Source: Adiantum capillus-veneris (lineage: Eukaryota; Streptophyta; Polypodiopsida; Polypodiales; Pteridaceae). From it: a stretch of DNA of 64,000 bases. Shown here piece after piece: positions 53,448 to 64,000 of the stretch. Location: the NCBI GenBank assembly GCA_014529385.2, contig CM043961.1:17898478-17962477 (forward strand). The letters are read 5' to 3'. A program made the translations under genes and the position numbers. How positions within the stretch are numbered: position 1 is the stretch's first letter; each line of letters starts with the position of its first letter. The notes beneath the pieces were generated by a model, which was not told where the DNA came from, searched no databases, and saw only the letters and a program-made list of their open reading frames with translations.

Positions 53448-55123
53448 GTATTTACTGGTTTTGGCCCTGTTTCTAGCCCTAAACAGTCCCCGAACTGTTC
53501 TCTGCTAGTGGGGCACGATTCCCAAGGGTTCTGGCGTCTGTATGGCTGAAAAATGGTCAATTTTTTGCGCATACAGAGTGCTGAATTTGCACCTGTATGG
53601 TGAGGTTATGACCCTCATCACTGCCTGCTTTGGAGTAGCAGCTAGCTACCCCTGTTCCTGCTGAAGGAGGCTCTTGCCTCAGCACAAAAGCATGAACCCA
53701 CACAGCTGTACATCAGTCAAATGAAGAGCCCTCTTGTGGGGCATCACATAACTACACGTAGGGGAGAGAGAGAGCAGTGTGTAGCGTGCAGGGCATCACT
53801 CCTAGCACCACACTGTACATGGGAGGGAAAGAAAGCACTCCATAGCTCTTAACCAGGTTCTCAATGAAGCATCCTCCCAGCATAAATCGAGCGCCCCCGC
53901 TGCTGCCCTTGACCTGTAATGCATCTGTGAACAAATAGATGCAAAAAGAAAAAGATTTCCATGGCTGCCAAAACCTGCGTATCGCCGGAAACGCAGCAAA
54001 ACAGCCATGTAAACACGCATCTAATGCCTTCCAATGCTGAAAATGAGCTCCTTGGTCCTAGGTAAAGTCATGGGAAGCTCAAAAATGGAGAGAAATGGCT
54101 GAAAATCAAAGTTCTCAGCCTCCAAAACTGCTCCAAAAAGTCAATTACGAGTTCTGTTCTCCCAGACTTGGTAAATTGACCAAAAAGTGCCACTTGGCAC
54201 TCATACATGCAATTTCCCGCATTGGGCTTCCTGCTTAAAAATCTATGAACTGGGGCATCAATTGACTTTGCAGCAGAGTAATAAAATGTTCCCCTGGTCA
54301 TACCGAAAGTAATGACGCAAACACATTTCACGGCCCAAAATAGCAGTTCCCTAATTTTTAGGAGATGCTTTCGTTGGGCTCCCACTGGTCATCTAACCAT
54401 CTATCCTCATTGGGACCGCATGCAAAAGTGCACTGTGGCCCAACTGTCGGATACTTTCTGTTGGTGATCCCACCTTGACTTTATGCCTTTATTGAGATCA
54501 CTTCCTACTATCCACCAACTTGCTAAGTGCGACGGAGGGGACCTACATGATCTTAAATTGAGTCTAGACATCCTTTTACTTTACGAATTCCAGTGCCGCC
54601 CAACTTCCCATTTGCAGGTGAAACTACCATTCACATTGGCCATACAATGTCTAACCATTTGCAACTTCAAAAAGAGGGTCTCAAAAATAAAACAAAAATC
54701 ATTGGAAAGAAACAAACAACTAAGGTTAGCAGTTGCCACGTCCTCGTGACATAGTTAACAGCTGTCACGTCCTCGTGACACCTATTGTAACCATGTCTAT
54801 TCGAGATCAATCAGACCAAAATGCTGCAATCATTTCGTCTATCAGTTCCTGCACTCAAAAGAAGTCAAGAACAAATTAGTATCATAATCAGGAATTCCAT
54901 TTCATAAAGTCATCCAGCAGAATAGTGTCAGCTCTCAGTATCCCTGAAGCTCAAAGAGATATCAGTGACTTTAGTATCAATATCGAGGCATCTGTTGACA
55001 AAGGAGCGGAGTAACTCTTCTCTTGTGCATCCCACTGCACCAGATTTCCGACCAAGCTGAATTCTGGGTTCCATTTGGGGTAGACTATGCTAAATCAAAA
55101 GTATTGAGGTAAAGTTTCACAAT

Positions 55124-56334
55124 CTAAGGAGTATCTGCTAGGTCCTCCTCCTCCATCCACTTCGCATCCAATGCAGGATAGTTCTTGAACTTAACCAAGA
55201 ACCGCCTTCGGACGTTACCTTTAGTCTTCGTATCCTTATGTGCCAAAATCTGTTCAAGAACAAGGATCTCCTCGTTTTCTTCCACTTCGGGTTGCTCATC
55301 AGGCTCCCCATCATCAGGCACATCACCCTTAAAGGGTTTCAAGAGACTCACATGAAATGCATTGTGAATCCTCCAAGTATCTGGCAGTTTCAATCGGAAG
55401 GAGACATCATTTATCTTTTGAGTGATCTGGAAAGGTCCGTAGTATCGCATACTAAGCTTTGGAAAAAGCCTCTCCTTTCCCTTTTTCTTTCTTAGGCGTG
55501 CCTTCTCAAAACGTAAGAGCACCCAATCATCCTCCTGCAATTTCAAGTCGCGACAATGGAGATCCGCTACCTTTTTCTGTCGCTCTTGAGACTTCTGCAA
55601 AGTCTCACGAACCTTGGCAAAAGCCGTATCCAAATCTCGTGTATATTCATCCGCTTCAAAAATCTTATCTTTCGTGCTTAGGAAGGGTGGAACCTTCGCA
55701 GCACCTTCGACAATCTCAAATGACACCTTCCCCGTCGAAGATGTATCGTGTTATTGTAGGCAAATTCCACCAAAGGTAAGTACTTTTCCCATTGAGTCTT
55801 CTAATCTGAGATATAAGACTTAAATAAATCTAGAACCATTGAATTTGCAATCTCAGATTGCCCATTAGTCTGCGGGTGGAACGATGACGAGAACTGCAAC
55901 CGCATGCCAATGTTCTCCCAAGTTGCCTTCCAAAACAAACTTGTAAATCTAGGGTCTCTGTCGGAGACAATTGTCTCAAGCATGCCATGTAATCTGAAGA
56001 TCTAGACCACAAACAGTCTCGCTAAGTGATCCGGCTTGACTGTTTTCTTCACTGGAATGAAATGAGCCTTTTTGCTAAATCTGTCAATATCAGTCCAGAT
56101 AACATCGTGACCACTCTGTGTTCTCGGGAGATCAAAAATGAAACCCATTGCAATACTTTCCCAGGGGCGGGTGGGTATGCATAAAGGCTGTAACAATCCC
56201 TGTGCCTTATGCCTGTCAAACTGGACCTTATGGCATACTAAGCAATTGCGCACAAACTCTTCCACATCCTTTTTGAGTCTCGGCCAAAAGAAATTGTTAC
56301 CATATACATGTGGTAGTGATGTGTGTGAACACAC
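55124..56334 (-). pseudogene. Gypsy integrase and chromodomain
   Basis: The minus strand gives a zinc-finger and core segment (NNFFWPRLKKDVEEFVRNC, CHKVQFDRHKAQG near 56002-56334), then RDPRFTSLFWK and PQTNGQSEIAN near 55801-55983. It continues with a 200-codon frame (55124-55726) holding KLSMRYYGPFQITQKIND and a chromodomain (EILVLEQILAHKDTKTKG, RFLVKFKNYPALDAKW, MEEEDL). Integrase inserts the element DNA, and chromodomains of this type read histone marks to target insertion. It is fossil and not in one frame. Confidence 0.8.
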
Positions 56335-58219
56335 TAGGACCGCCGGGGCATTTTTTCCCCCTTTAGGAGGTTTTTTCCCTTGAGCATTGTATATACGTCC
56401 ATCACTCTAGGGCTATCTATCTTTCCATTGCATACTAAGTAACACACTCTCTATTGTGTGCCTTGAGCTTCCTTCGTCTTCTCCAAGCTGTGTGCGTTTC
56501 TCTGCAACCTTAATTCCAACAATTGGTATCAGAGCAGGTTGCGTGCTCCCGGGCTCAGTCGCCAGCAGCTCCAGTATACTCCTGCTCACTTTCTCCGATT
56601 TCAGTGAGCTTTGGCGAGCGTTAGTAGGTCGACAAATATTTTGGGATAACTCGAAGAGCTTAGTCTGCTCAGATTTTTGATTCGGGCTCATTTCGGCCTC
56701 CGTTTCAACTACAGGCAGTGTTGCACAGGCTATTTCGTCATTTTGTGCAGAATTTCTGTCAATGCCAATTTCTGCATAATAGGTGCCTTATAGTCTTCTA
56801 CGGTTTGTGCTATATAGCACGTGTTGTTCCCGCTCCGTTTCTCCTATTTTCGGGCAGTTTTCACATCAGGTGCATCATTTACCATGGCTGACAACAACAA
56901 CACAGATGTGTTCAAGATGTTTGCTGCTGAGGACAGGTTGGATGGGGACAATTACTCTATGTGGGCTTATATGATGCAGCACGTTCTTGTGTCAAAGGGC
57001 GTCTGGAATATTGTGCAGGGCATTGATGTACGTCGTGGTTCTGAGGATGTAGGCGATGTTGAGGATGTTGCAGGTCTTGCTGCAAGGATTGCTGCTGTTA
57101 GAGTTGTTTTGCCTACGGTAGAACAAGCTCGTTGGGATGTTAAGGATGCGCAGGCTCATGCATTGATTGCGTTGTCTATGAAGCACACCATTGTTCCTCA
57201 CATCCGTTCAACAAAATCTGCAAAACAGGCTTGGGATATTTTGGCTGGTCTTTATGCAAGTCGCAATGAGTCTAAAATTGCTTTACTGCGTAAAGAGCTG
57301 GAGTCGAAGATTATGCATGAGGAAGATGATATGGACACTTTCCTTGCTAGTGTCAAAAATATCAATGAGCAACTTATTTCTGCAGGAGAAGTCATTTCAG
57401 ACAGTTCCCTTGTGCAGACTGTTCTTGATGCCTTACCAGATTCTTACCAGACTTTTGCTAGTACTTGGAGACTTATGACCCAAGGAAATCCAGAAGTTGT
57501 CAAGTTTGATGCATTATGCACATTGCTGTTGCAAGAGTCACTTTCCAGAAAAAACAGGACTAGACAACGTGCCGTTGAACAGGCTTTTATTGCTTCTCAA
57601 AGAAAGGGTGGTAACAGCAATGCAGCCACTTCTTATGGTTCTGCTGTGAGTGGCAAAACTTCTGTTCCTAATGCTTCTGCTAGCAGCACTTCGTCGGGCA
57701 ATTCTGGTGACAAGGGCAAAAAGAAGATGAGTTGCCATTATTGTAAAGCTAATGATCACTTGATCAAGTTGTGTCCTAAGTTGAAGGCCAAAGAGGCTAA
57801 GAAGAAAGAGGGTGGTTCCACTGCAAATGCTGGTTCCACTACAAATGCAACCATTGTTGAGTCTTCTGTGAAAGGAGACTATGATGCTGTTGTCGATGCA
57901 AAATGGGCTTTTAGCGCAGAGTGCACTTACAATCCTGCTGTCCATGATGCATGCTTGTCAGTTGCTGCAGATTCACATGTGTGGTATTTCGACAGTGGTG
58001 CTACAAAGCACATTACCTCACAATTGTTTACCTCTCTCGAGTTTGTCCCTCATGGGAATTCAGTCACTTGTGCCAACAATGCCTCTTATCCGGTTTAGGG
58101 ATTTGGAAAGATTGTGCTTACTGCTGCAAATGGCAGTTCTTTCACACTTGTTGATGCACTTTATGTACCTGGGATCAAGAAGAATCTCTTGTCTGTGATG
58201 CAGTCAAAGAAATCCTAAT
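56318..58219 (+). mobile_element. Ty1/copia element remnant: LTR, Gag, protease start
   Basis: A short LTR of about 200 bp (starting near TGTGTGAACACACTAGG and ending CCAACA at about 56521) is followed by TTGGTATCAGAGCAGG, an initiator-tRNA primer-binding site. The Gag-protease frame (56884-58098) follows. The element stops at about 58219 against C-rich DNA, with no integrase, RT or 3' LTR. It is incomplete. The other border falls in the gypsy integrase region. Confidence 0.8.
56884..58098 (+). CDS. Copia Gag and start of protease
   Basis: About 405 codons from the MADNNNTDVFKMF Met; the open frame reaches 56821. The Gag part (AEDRLDGDNYSMWAYMM, AKQAWDILAGLYASRNESK, LDALPDSYQTF) is typical of plant copia elements. 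A CHYCKANDHLIKLC zinc knuckle lies near 57733. VWYFDSGATKHIT near 57980 is the copia protease active-site region. It is part of a broken element. Confidence 0.82.
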   Translation: MADNNNTDVFKMFAAEDRLDGDNYSMWAYMMQHVLVSKGVWNIVQGIDVRRGSEDVGDVEDVAGLAARIAAVRVVLPTVEQARWDVKDAQAHALIALSMKHTIVPHIRSTKSAKQAWDILAGLYASRNESKIALLRKELESKIMHEEDDMDTFLASVKNINEQLISAGEVISDSSLVQTVLDALPDSYQTFASTWRLMTQGNPEVVKFDALCTLLLQESLSRKNRTRQRAVEQAFIASQRKGGNSNAATSYGSAVSGKTSVPNASASSTSSGNSGDKGKKKMSCHYCKANDHLIKLCPKLKAKEAKKKEGGSTANAGSTTNATIVESSVKGDYDAVVDAKWAFSAECTYNPAVHDACLSVAADSHVWYFDSGATKHITSQLFTSLEFVPHGNSVTCANNASYPV

Positions 58220-58648
58220 CAGACAATTATATAGACTGCTCGCTACTGCTGCTGCCCCCCCCTCCCCCCCCCCCCCCCCTCGCTGCACCATCGCTGACCC
58301 CCCCGCCCCCCCGCTGCCCTTGCACTTCCTCCACTCCCGCCTACCCCTAAATGCTGCCCCCCCATTCCCGCCGCTCCTGTGTGTTGCCCCACAGCCACCT
58401 GCTGCCCCCCTCTTGGTATCCCGCTGCCCCGCGGGCCGCCTGCTGCCTGCCTGCGCGTTGCCATTACTCCCCCCCCCCCCCTATCCCGCTCGCGCTCCCA
58501 CACAGTATCCAGCTACTCCACACCCCCCCCCCCCTTTTTTTTTCCTGCATATTGGCTCGTGTAGCATTTGTCCTTTTGGGCAAGTGCTCGGCGCCCGTCT
58601 GCAGACCTTCTCCACCGCTTGTTCGTTTCGCCACAGTAGTAGACACAG
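58220..58648. other. C-rich low-complexity leader of the L1-type LINE
   Basis: Contains poly-C runs (58252-58280, about 58469-58479 and 58528-58540) and many CCCGCTGCC phrases on the + strand, then normal-complexity sequence up to the ORF1 ATG at 58649. The position suggests LINE 5' UTR. Apparent small frames on either strand come from composition. Confidence 0.6.
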
Positions 58649-60568
58649 ATGGAGGCTCGAGCTCCGCCCCAGACGGACTCGTCCAAAGCCCCCTCACCCA
58701 ACCCTGCTGAGCCCACCATCCGACTTGCTCTTTCGCCGATAGAGCAAGCGAGCCTTGCCGCAGAGGTAGAGCGATTGTTGCAGGCGACTTCTGTCATCTG
58801 CAAGATTCTCGGCACACGACCTAGCAAAGGAGAGTTGCGTGACCTTCTCCAAGCCCGCCTTGTCGCAAAGGTCGACAAGATCCTGGACGTGCAGATACTC
58901 GGACGAGGCTACTACCTGATCAAGTTTGAGACCTCCAAGATGGCGTCCAAGGTCATCACCATGAGACCATTGACCATCCGAGAAGACGTGCCCACTTTCG
59001 ACAGTGGAGACATGGTTTCGACCCTGCTTTTGATGTTCTAGTAGAGGAGGCAGACATCCCCATCTCGGTCTGCTTTCCGGATTTGCGGAGGGAGTACTTA
59101 CCACTTCTATCTAGGATCGGCTCAGCCATTGGGACTGTCCTTGAGACACCTCGTACGGCAGCATCAGTAGCTATCAAGGCGGCTTGCATTCCCTCAGCTC
59201 GAGTTTTGGTCAGAGACACTCACACACTCCCGAAGGTTATTCTTTTGCCTCGGGTGAGTGGGGGTTGGTTTAGACAGAGTGTGGAGTATTCGGACCTCCC
59301 GAACCAGTGCTTCATTTGTCGACAGATGGACCATCTAGCGAAGGCCTGTCCACGGAGGAGGCCTCGACCTACACCACAGCCTCAGCCCCAGCTTGCCAGG
59401 GCTGGCCCGCAGCCATGGCCCGCAGCCATAGGCAGAGACACAGCGCACACATGCAGAGCCACCCTCCGAGCCTGGGGCTCCAACGAAGGAGGGATAGCAG
59501 CAGGCCCATGGTAGACGACGACAGGGGCCACAGCGTAAGCCTGGCACTCAGAGTGGCCCTCAGGCGCCTACTCAGCAGCAGTGGGTTCCCACGGGGAACC
59601 GCTTTGGTCCTCTTGAGCAGGAGGAGGTCCCTGCTCCAGCCCCCACCCCAGCTTCACCCTCGACAGCCTCTCCCCCCCCAGAGTTCCCCCCCTCTTCCTC
59701 ATCCTCCCCCCCGCCTTCTTCTCCCACCGCCCCTTCACCTCGTCCCTCTACCTCTGTCGCCCCGTCCCGCCCCTCTTCTCCACCGCTTCCCCCAGCTCCT
59801 TCTCCCCCCCCTCCTACTCCAGCTTCACAGTCGACCCAGGAGGCAGGGCCTTCTCCGGTGGCTAGGAGATCTCTTGGCAGCGCCTTTGCCACGAATCGCC
59901 TAGCGAGAGAGGGTCAGCCTTTCTTACGGCCCCCTCTGCAGGTACAGACATCTTCCCTTGCAGCTATCCCTCGTGGTCTGACGAGCATTGACATCTGGCG
60001 CCGCTGGGACTTCTTCGACTACGGATTCACTCGTTTTCTCGGCGATCCCTCAGCAGACCATGAGGCAGCCTGCTTCAGGGTCCATTCTCTGTTCCTTGCC
60101 GCTAGGGGGACAGAGGCCTTGGACTCAACAGTTGGTTTCTCCTTCCCCCTTTGCGGCAGGGCCCAAACAGAGTGGACTCTCTACTCAGTGCTGGGATGGT
60201 TGCATACACAGGTCCTAGAGTTCTCTCACCACATGGGAGAACTAGGAGTTATAGACATGCTACAGACTTTGTGGCCATTGGCCAAGTTTGCGGTGACACC
60301 CCCAGACTCGGCAGGATGTAGGCACATTGTGGTTTACTTCTTTGCTGATACCCAGTGTTTTCCATGCTATGTATACATTCATGAGGACTCCTGGACAGAG
60401 GAGGTTGCTTTACGCACGGCTCGCTCTACTTGGGCTTGGGCTAGGCACTCATTACAGTCACGACTATCTAGAGGACGCTCGGATGCGGATTACTCCCCAT
60501 CCAAGCCAGCCTCGAAGGTAGCCCGTCTAGTTGCTGCGGCAACATCTGTTCTCTCTCGCTCCCCATGA
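58649..60568 (+). pseudogene. L1-type LINE ORF1
   Basis: The first frame (58649-59041) has IEQASLAAEVERLLQ and ILGRGYYLIKFETSKMASKV, like the plant L1 ORF1 domain known as DUF4283. A second frame (59083-59514) has RVSGGWFRQSVEYSDLPNQC and a CFICRQMDHLAKAC knuckle (CX2CX4HX4C). A proline-rich stretch follows (59600-59850). A third frame (59858-60568) encodes about 230 residues (IDIWRRWDFFDYGFTRFLGD, YSVLGWLHTQVLEFSHHMGE) that I do not recognise. Frame changes lie near 59020 and between 59500 and 59860. ORF1 would bind the LINE RNA. Confidence 0.75.
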
Positions 60569-63420
60569 GGATCATCTCATGGAACGTGCAGGGACTAGGT
60601 GGGCCCCAGTTTCAGCGTCAACAGGGCCGATTACGTCAGGAGCTTCAGCGTTGCCTTGTGGGAGGAGAGATTGATCTCCTTATGCTTCAGGAGCACCATC
60701 TATGTGAGAGCCGCATTCGGCGATGTGGTCAGCTTTTGCGTGGACGATATGATACTTTTTGGTCAGCTGCTTTTGGACCTGGAGGCATCCAGGGTGGGGT
60801 ATGTATGACTATCGCGGACTCATTGCAGCAGGCCATTGTGGGCAGAGGGCTTATTGTGCCAGGCAGGGCTCAGTGGATTACTATGCAAGTTCTGGGTGGC
60901 CTAGTGGGTTTCCTGAACATCTATGCGCCTAATATGGCGAGTGCTCGTGCAGAGTTTTGGTCACAGATTGTTGAGTCTCTGCCGCAGGCAGATCATTGGT
61001 GCATAGGAGGGGACTTCAACATGTTGAAGGACCCTTCTGACAGGATTGGTGGCAGCCATGCTACTGTGCATGGAGTCGAGTTGGCAGCTTGGGAGAGGTT
61101 TTGTATGACTCTGAGGGTCTCGGATACATGGCAGCACTCTGGTTTTGTGAGGCCCCCAGACAGTCTTGCCTTCTCTCGATCGCGGACCGCAGAGTGGGAG
61201 GAGTGAATCTATCGCGGATAGATCGCTTCTACACTAGTGACCACTTCAGTGACATGGGAGGGTCAGTGGGCATCCTGGCAGGGACCTCCTTCTCGGACCA
61301 TGCACCAGTGATCCTCACAGTGGCAGACAGGCAAAGGAGTGGGAGCACGATGCTTTGCATCCCAGAGAGGGTCTTGTTGGACTCAACACTCAGAGAAAGG
61401 GTAGAGGCTCTTTGGACAGAGGGCATGGACAAGAGGATTCTCCTGCTGACAGAGTGGCCTCAGGCCTAGCTCAGATTGGCAATTTTTTTCTTCAGGAGTC
61501 TCTCACTCGCCGGGCTGCAGCAAGAGAGGCGGAGCAGCGTCTCGGACGGGGCATTGCTTCATTATAGAGGATGCAGGAGCAGCATCCAGACAGTCCTTGG
61601 TTGGAGGAGCAGTTACAGCAGGCTCGACAGGAGCTTGCTAGCACAGAGGAGAGGCGACATGAGTTTGCTTTCCATTGACAGGCATCTCAGTGGACTCAGG
61701 TGGGCGACAGAGTGACTGGTGCTTTCTTTGAGACAGTGGGACCTCGGCACTCGCATGCCAAGGTCAGTCAGTTGAGGAGGCCCGACGGGTCAGTTGCTTG
61801 TGAGCCGGAGGATATGCATGCAGTTGCTACTGACTTCTACCGTGAGTTACTGTCTGCAGAGCCTTAGTCAGAGCGGCAGGATGCATGCAGGGAGCAGGTT
61901 TGGGCACAGATGCCTTGTCTTGTGACTGAGGAGATGCGTCAGAGGCTAGAGATGCCACTTCAACTTGAGGAGCTGCACACGGCTCTTAGGGCCCTTCCCC
62001 GTGGTAGCTGTCCAGGTGAGGATGGATTGACTCCCAGCTTTTTCTTGGAGTACTGGAACCTGCTTGGCCCAGACTCTGTAGTGCTTTTCAGTACATTTTG
62101 CACACAGGAGTGATGCCTGACAGCATGAGTGAGGGCTTGATCTACCTCATTTCCAAGGAGGGTGGCTCCTTGGATGAGATTCGACAGTGGCGTCCCATCA
62201 CCATCCTCAACTCAGCCTACAAAATTCTTGCCAAGGCTCTGAGTTTGAGGATTCAGCCACTTTTAGAGAGCCTTATACATAGGACCCAGACAGGTTTTGT
62301 CAAGGAACGCAGTATCCTTGACAACATCTTTACTTTTTGGGAGGCTTCTGCCCTGGCACGGCTCCGTGGTGAGGACCTCGTGATTTCCTTTCTCTATTCT
62401 ATGCGGAGGCGATGAGCAGGTTTTTGGTGTCACAGCAGGTTGGTCTACGGGGCTTAGCACTCCCTGTTTGGGGAGATGAGCTACTGGACGCTGAGTTTGC
62501 CGACGACTCAGCCTTGTACTTAGATGGCCAAGAGACCAACCTTCACAGATGTGAGCAGGCTTTGGAGACCTTCTATTGTGCATCGAGCGCACTGATCAAC
62601 TAGAGAAAGACAGTGGCTTTCTCGGTTGGTAGTGCTCCTGTGCCAGATTGGATGCCAGAAGAGGATTTCAGGTGGATTCCCCTAGGGACTGCAGTTCGGT
62701 ACTTGGGTTGTCAGGTTGGTTTGGACTTGTCTCCCGAGCAGCAGATTGCTTCCCTTCTCCTGTCTATCAAGAGAAAGTTGTTACATTGGAGCTTAGCACG
62801 ACTTTCTTTGGCTGGCAGAGTAGTAGTTGCCAACCAGGTGTTGTTGGCGACTATGTGGTACATCACTTCCTGCTGGATCTTCTCGAGTTCGTGTATCAAC
62901 CAGGTAGAGAGGCTGATCAGGAACTTCCTTTGGTCAGGACGTGACACTAAGATAGCCCGAGCCAAGGAGGCTTGGCAGGTCATCACGCTTCCTTGTTCTC
63001 AGGGAGGGCTTGGGATCATTGATCCAGCACAGCAGAGCAGAGCCCTTCTTGGGAAGTTCATCGTCAGAGGACTTCTTCCAGGTGAGAAGCCCTGGAAGCA
63101 GTTCTTGCTACAGCGGCTCCGTGCTTAGGGTGCCTCAGTCAGGAGGCCCTTGGCAACCTTCGCCCAGATGGATCTTTACAGAGATGCACAGAGTTGGTTT
63201 GAGCAAGAGACTAGAGGACCGCTTCGCTGTGAGTTTGCTTCGATCTTGGGAGCTCTTACGGCGTGGCCTCGAGCAGAGACAGCCGACGTGCACGGAGGAG
63301 CGCCTATGGCAGCCCCTCGTCTGGAACCCCATGGTTAGCACTCAGAGAGGCCACTTGGTTGGTAGTCGGCCTCATGTCTTATGGCAGTAGTACAGCGCTC
63401 TCTCTAGCTCTCGGATGGTG
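60565..63420 (+). pseudogene. L1-type LINE ORF2: endonuclease and RT
   Basis: The ATG at 60565 overlaps the ORF1 stop (ATGA). The endonuclease (MRIISWNVQGLGG, LMLQEHHL, GGDFNMLKDPSDR) runs to about 61200 and continues in another frame (SRIDRFYTSDHF, SDHAPVILTV). Stops follow near 61470 and 61866. The RT shows ALRALPRGSCPGEDGLTPSF, RQWRPITILNSAYKILAKAL and RTQTGFVKERSILDN. About 150 residues, including the first catalytic Asp block, are missing at about 62400. It resumes with EFADDSALYL, LSLAGRVVVANQVLLATMWY and SQGGLGIIDP. Nonfunctional. Confidence 0.85.

Positions 63421-64000
<580 letters not shown>

Larger units (their letters stand above)
46038..54780. mobile_element. LTR-derived inverted structure with terminal inverted repeats of about 490 bp
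   Basis: Excluding the element nested in it (47168-53447), this unit is about 2.46 kb. Its ends, 46042-46527 and 54285-54780, are reverse complements of each other. Just inside, a segment of about 245 bp is repeated in direct orientation (46528-46772 and about 53958-54222). The right end read on the minus strand (TGTCACGAGGACGTGACAGC) resembles the U3 start of LTRs here. CCTATTGTA occurs at both borders (46033-46041 and 54781-54789). It is either a MULE-like element with 9-bp duplication or two opposed LTR pieces with a 5-bp CCTAT duplication. It contains the GGTATTTCTTT block near 46952. Confidence 0.65.
45060..56317 (-). mobile_element. Ty3/gypsy chromovirus fossil, split by a large nested insert
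   Basis: The 3' LTR (45060-45751) begins TGTAACAAACTTGG and ends TTTGTGACA on the + strand, with an adjoining polypurine complement TACCCCCCTC. Internal sequence runs to about 46037, is interrupted by the nested insert 46038-54780, and resumes to about 56317. It then encodes chromodomain and integrase on the minus strand. The upstream part (RT, Gag, 5' LTR) is not in this copy, which ends where the copia element begins. It is broken, with several breaks. Confidence 0.75.
58220..63420 (+). mobile_element. L1-type LINE, broken, interrupted by an LTR
   Basis: A two-ORF L1-type LINE: ORF1 region 58649-60568 with zinc knuckle, ORF2 from 60565 with APE endonuclease, RT and C-terminal region. Several frame changes and stops are present, and part of the RT is deleted near 62400. 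The 3' end is displaced by the LTR at 63421. The missing 3' part can be read in a sister copy at 16154-19140. Confidence 0.85.

Noticed and set aside
58243-58500. Glycine- and proline-rich frames on both strands near 58.3-58.9 kb and 59.6 kb
   Set aside because: They follow from C-rich low-complexity DNA and from shadows of LINE ORF1; no domain is visible.

Overview
The window is plant nuclear DNA, most likely from a fern or another large-genome seed-free land plant. I infer this from the wording of the decayed pentatricopeptide (PPR) repeats at the left end, from a SKOR/GORK-type plant potassium channel, from the mixture of Ty3/gypsy, Ty1/copia and LINE retroelements, and from the apparent length of the channel's introns. 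Species assignment is inference only. No tRNA, rRNA or CRISPR feature was seen.

Layout. 1-5553: a decayed, internally duplicated PPR array (+ strand) with one tiny poly-A-tailed LINE insertion. 5555-12635: several head-to-tail pieces of one two-ORF LINE family (- strand), with microsatellites and a minisatellite between them. 12636-14330: gypsy and LTR relics. 14486-21058: an old LINE piece split by a 6.1-kb LTR retrotransposon (14562-20653, 5-bp target duplication GTATG). That element is split by a 5'-truncated L1-type LINE (16154-19140), which is itself split by an LTR-derived insert (about 17230-18600). 21060-22140: a six-monomer satellite array of about 186 bp per unit. 22145-23960: an old LINE remnant.

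24679-27477 (- strand) is the only host gene that still looks functional. Seven exons with canonical splice sites and compatible phases encode the selectivity filter, S6, C-linker, cyclic-nucleotide-binding domain and ankyrin repeats of a SKOR/GORK-like outward-rectifying K+ channel. The N-terminal voltage-sensor exons and the last C-terminal exons are not in the window. Either its flanking introns exceed about 36 kb and 24 kb, or this is a displaced fragment.

27916-31451: gypsy relics. 31452-42146: the LINE family again, with a nearly full-length copy (31452-36736), a copy with an uninterrupted ORF2 (36780-41332) and a short copy with an inverted end, joined at (GA)n/(CT)n tracts. 43451-56317: nested LTR elements. 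The innermost (47168-53447, TSD GTATT) has gag-protease but no recognisable reverse transcriptase. It carries a captured piece of the host alpha-tubulin gene and a G-rich minisatellite. 56318-58219: a copia remnant. 58220-63420: an L1-type LINE with broken ORFs. 63421-64000: the start of another LTR.

The most notable items are the tubulin-carrying gag-pro element, the channel gene embedded in very long introns, the two-ORF LINE family whose ORF1 and ORF2 share a frame across one stop codon, and an LTR-derived inverted structure whose two outer ends both look like U3 termini.
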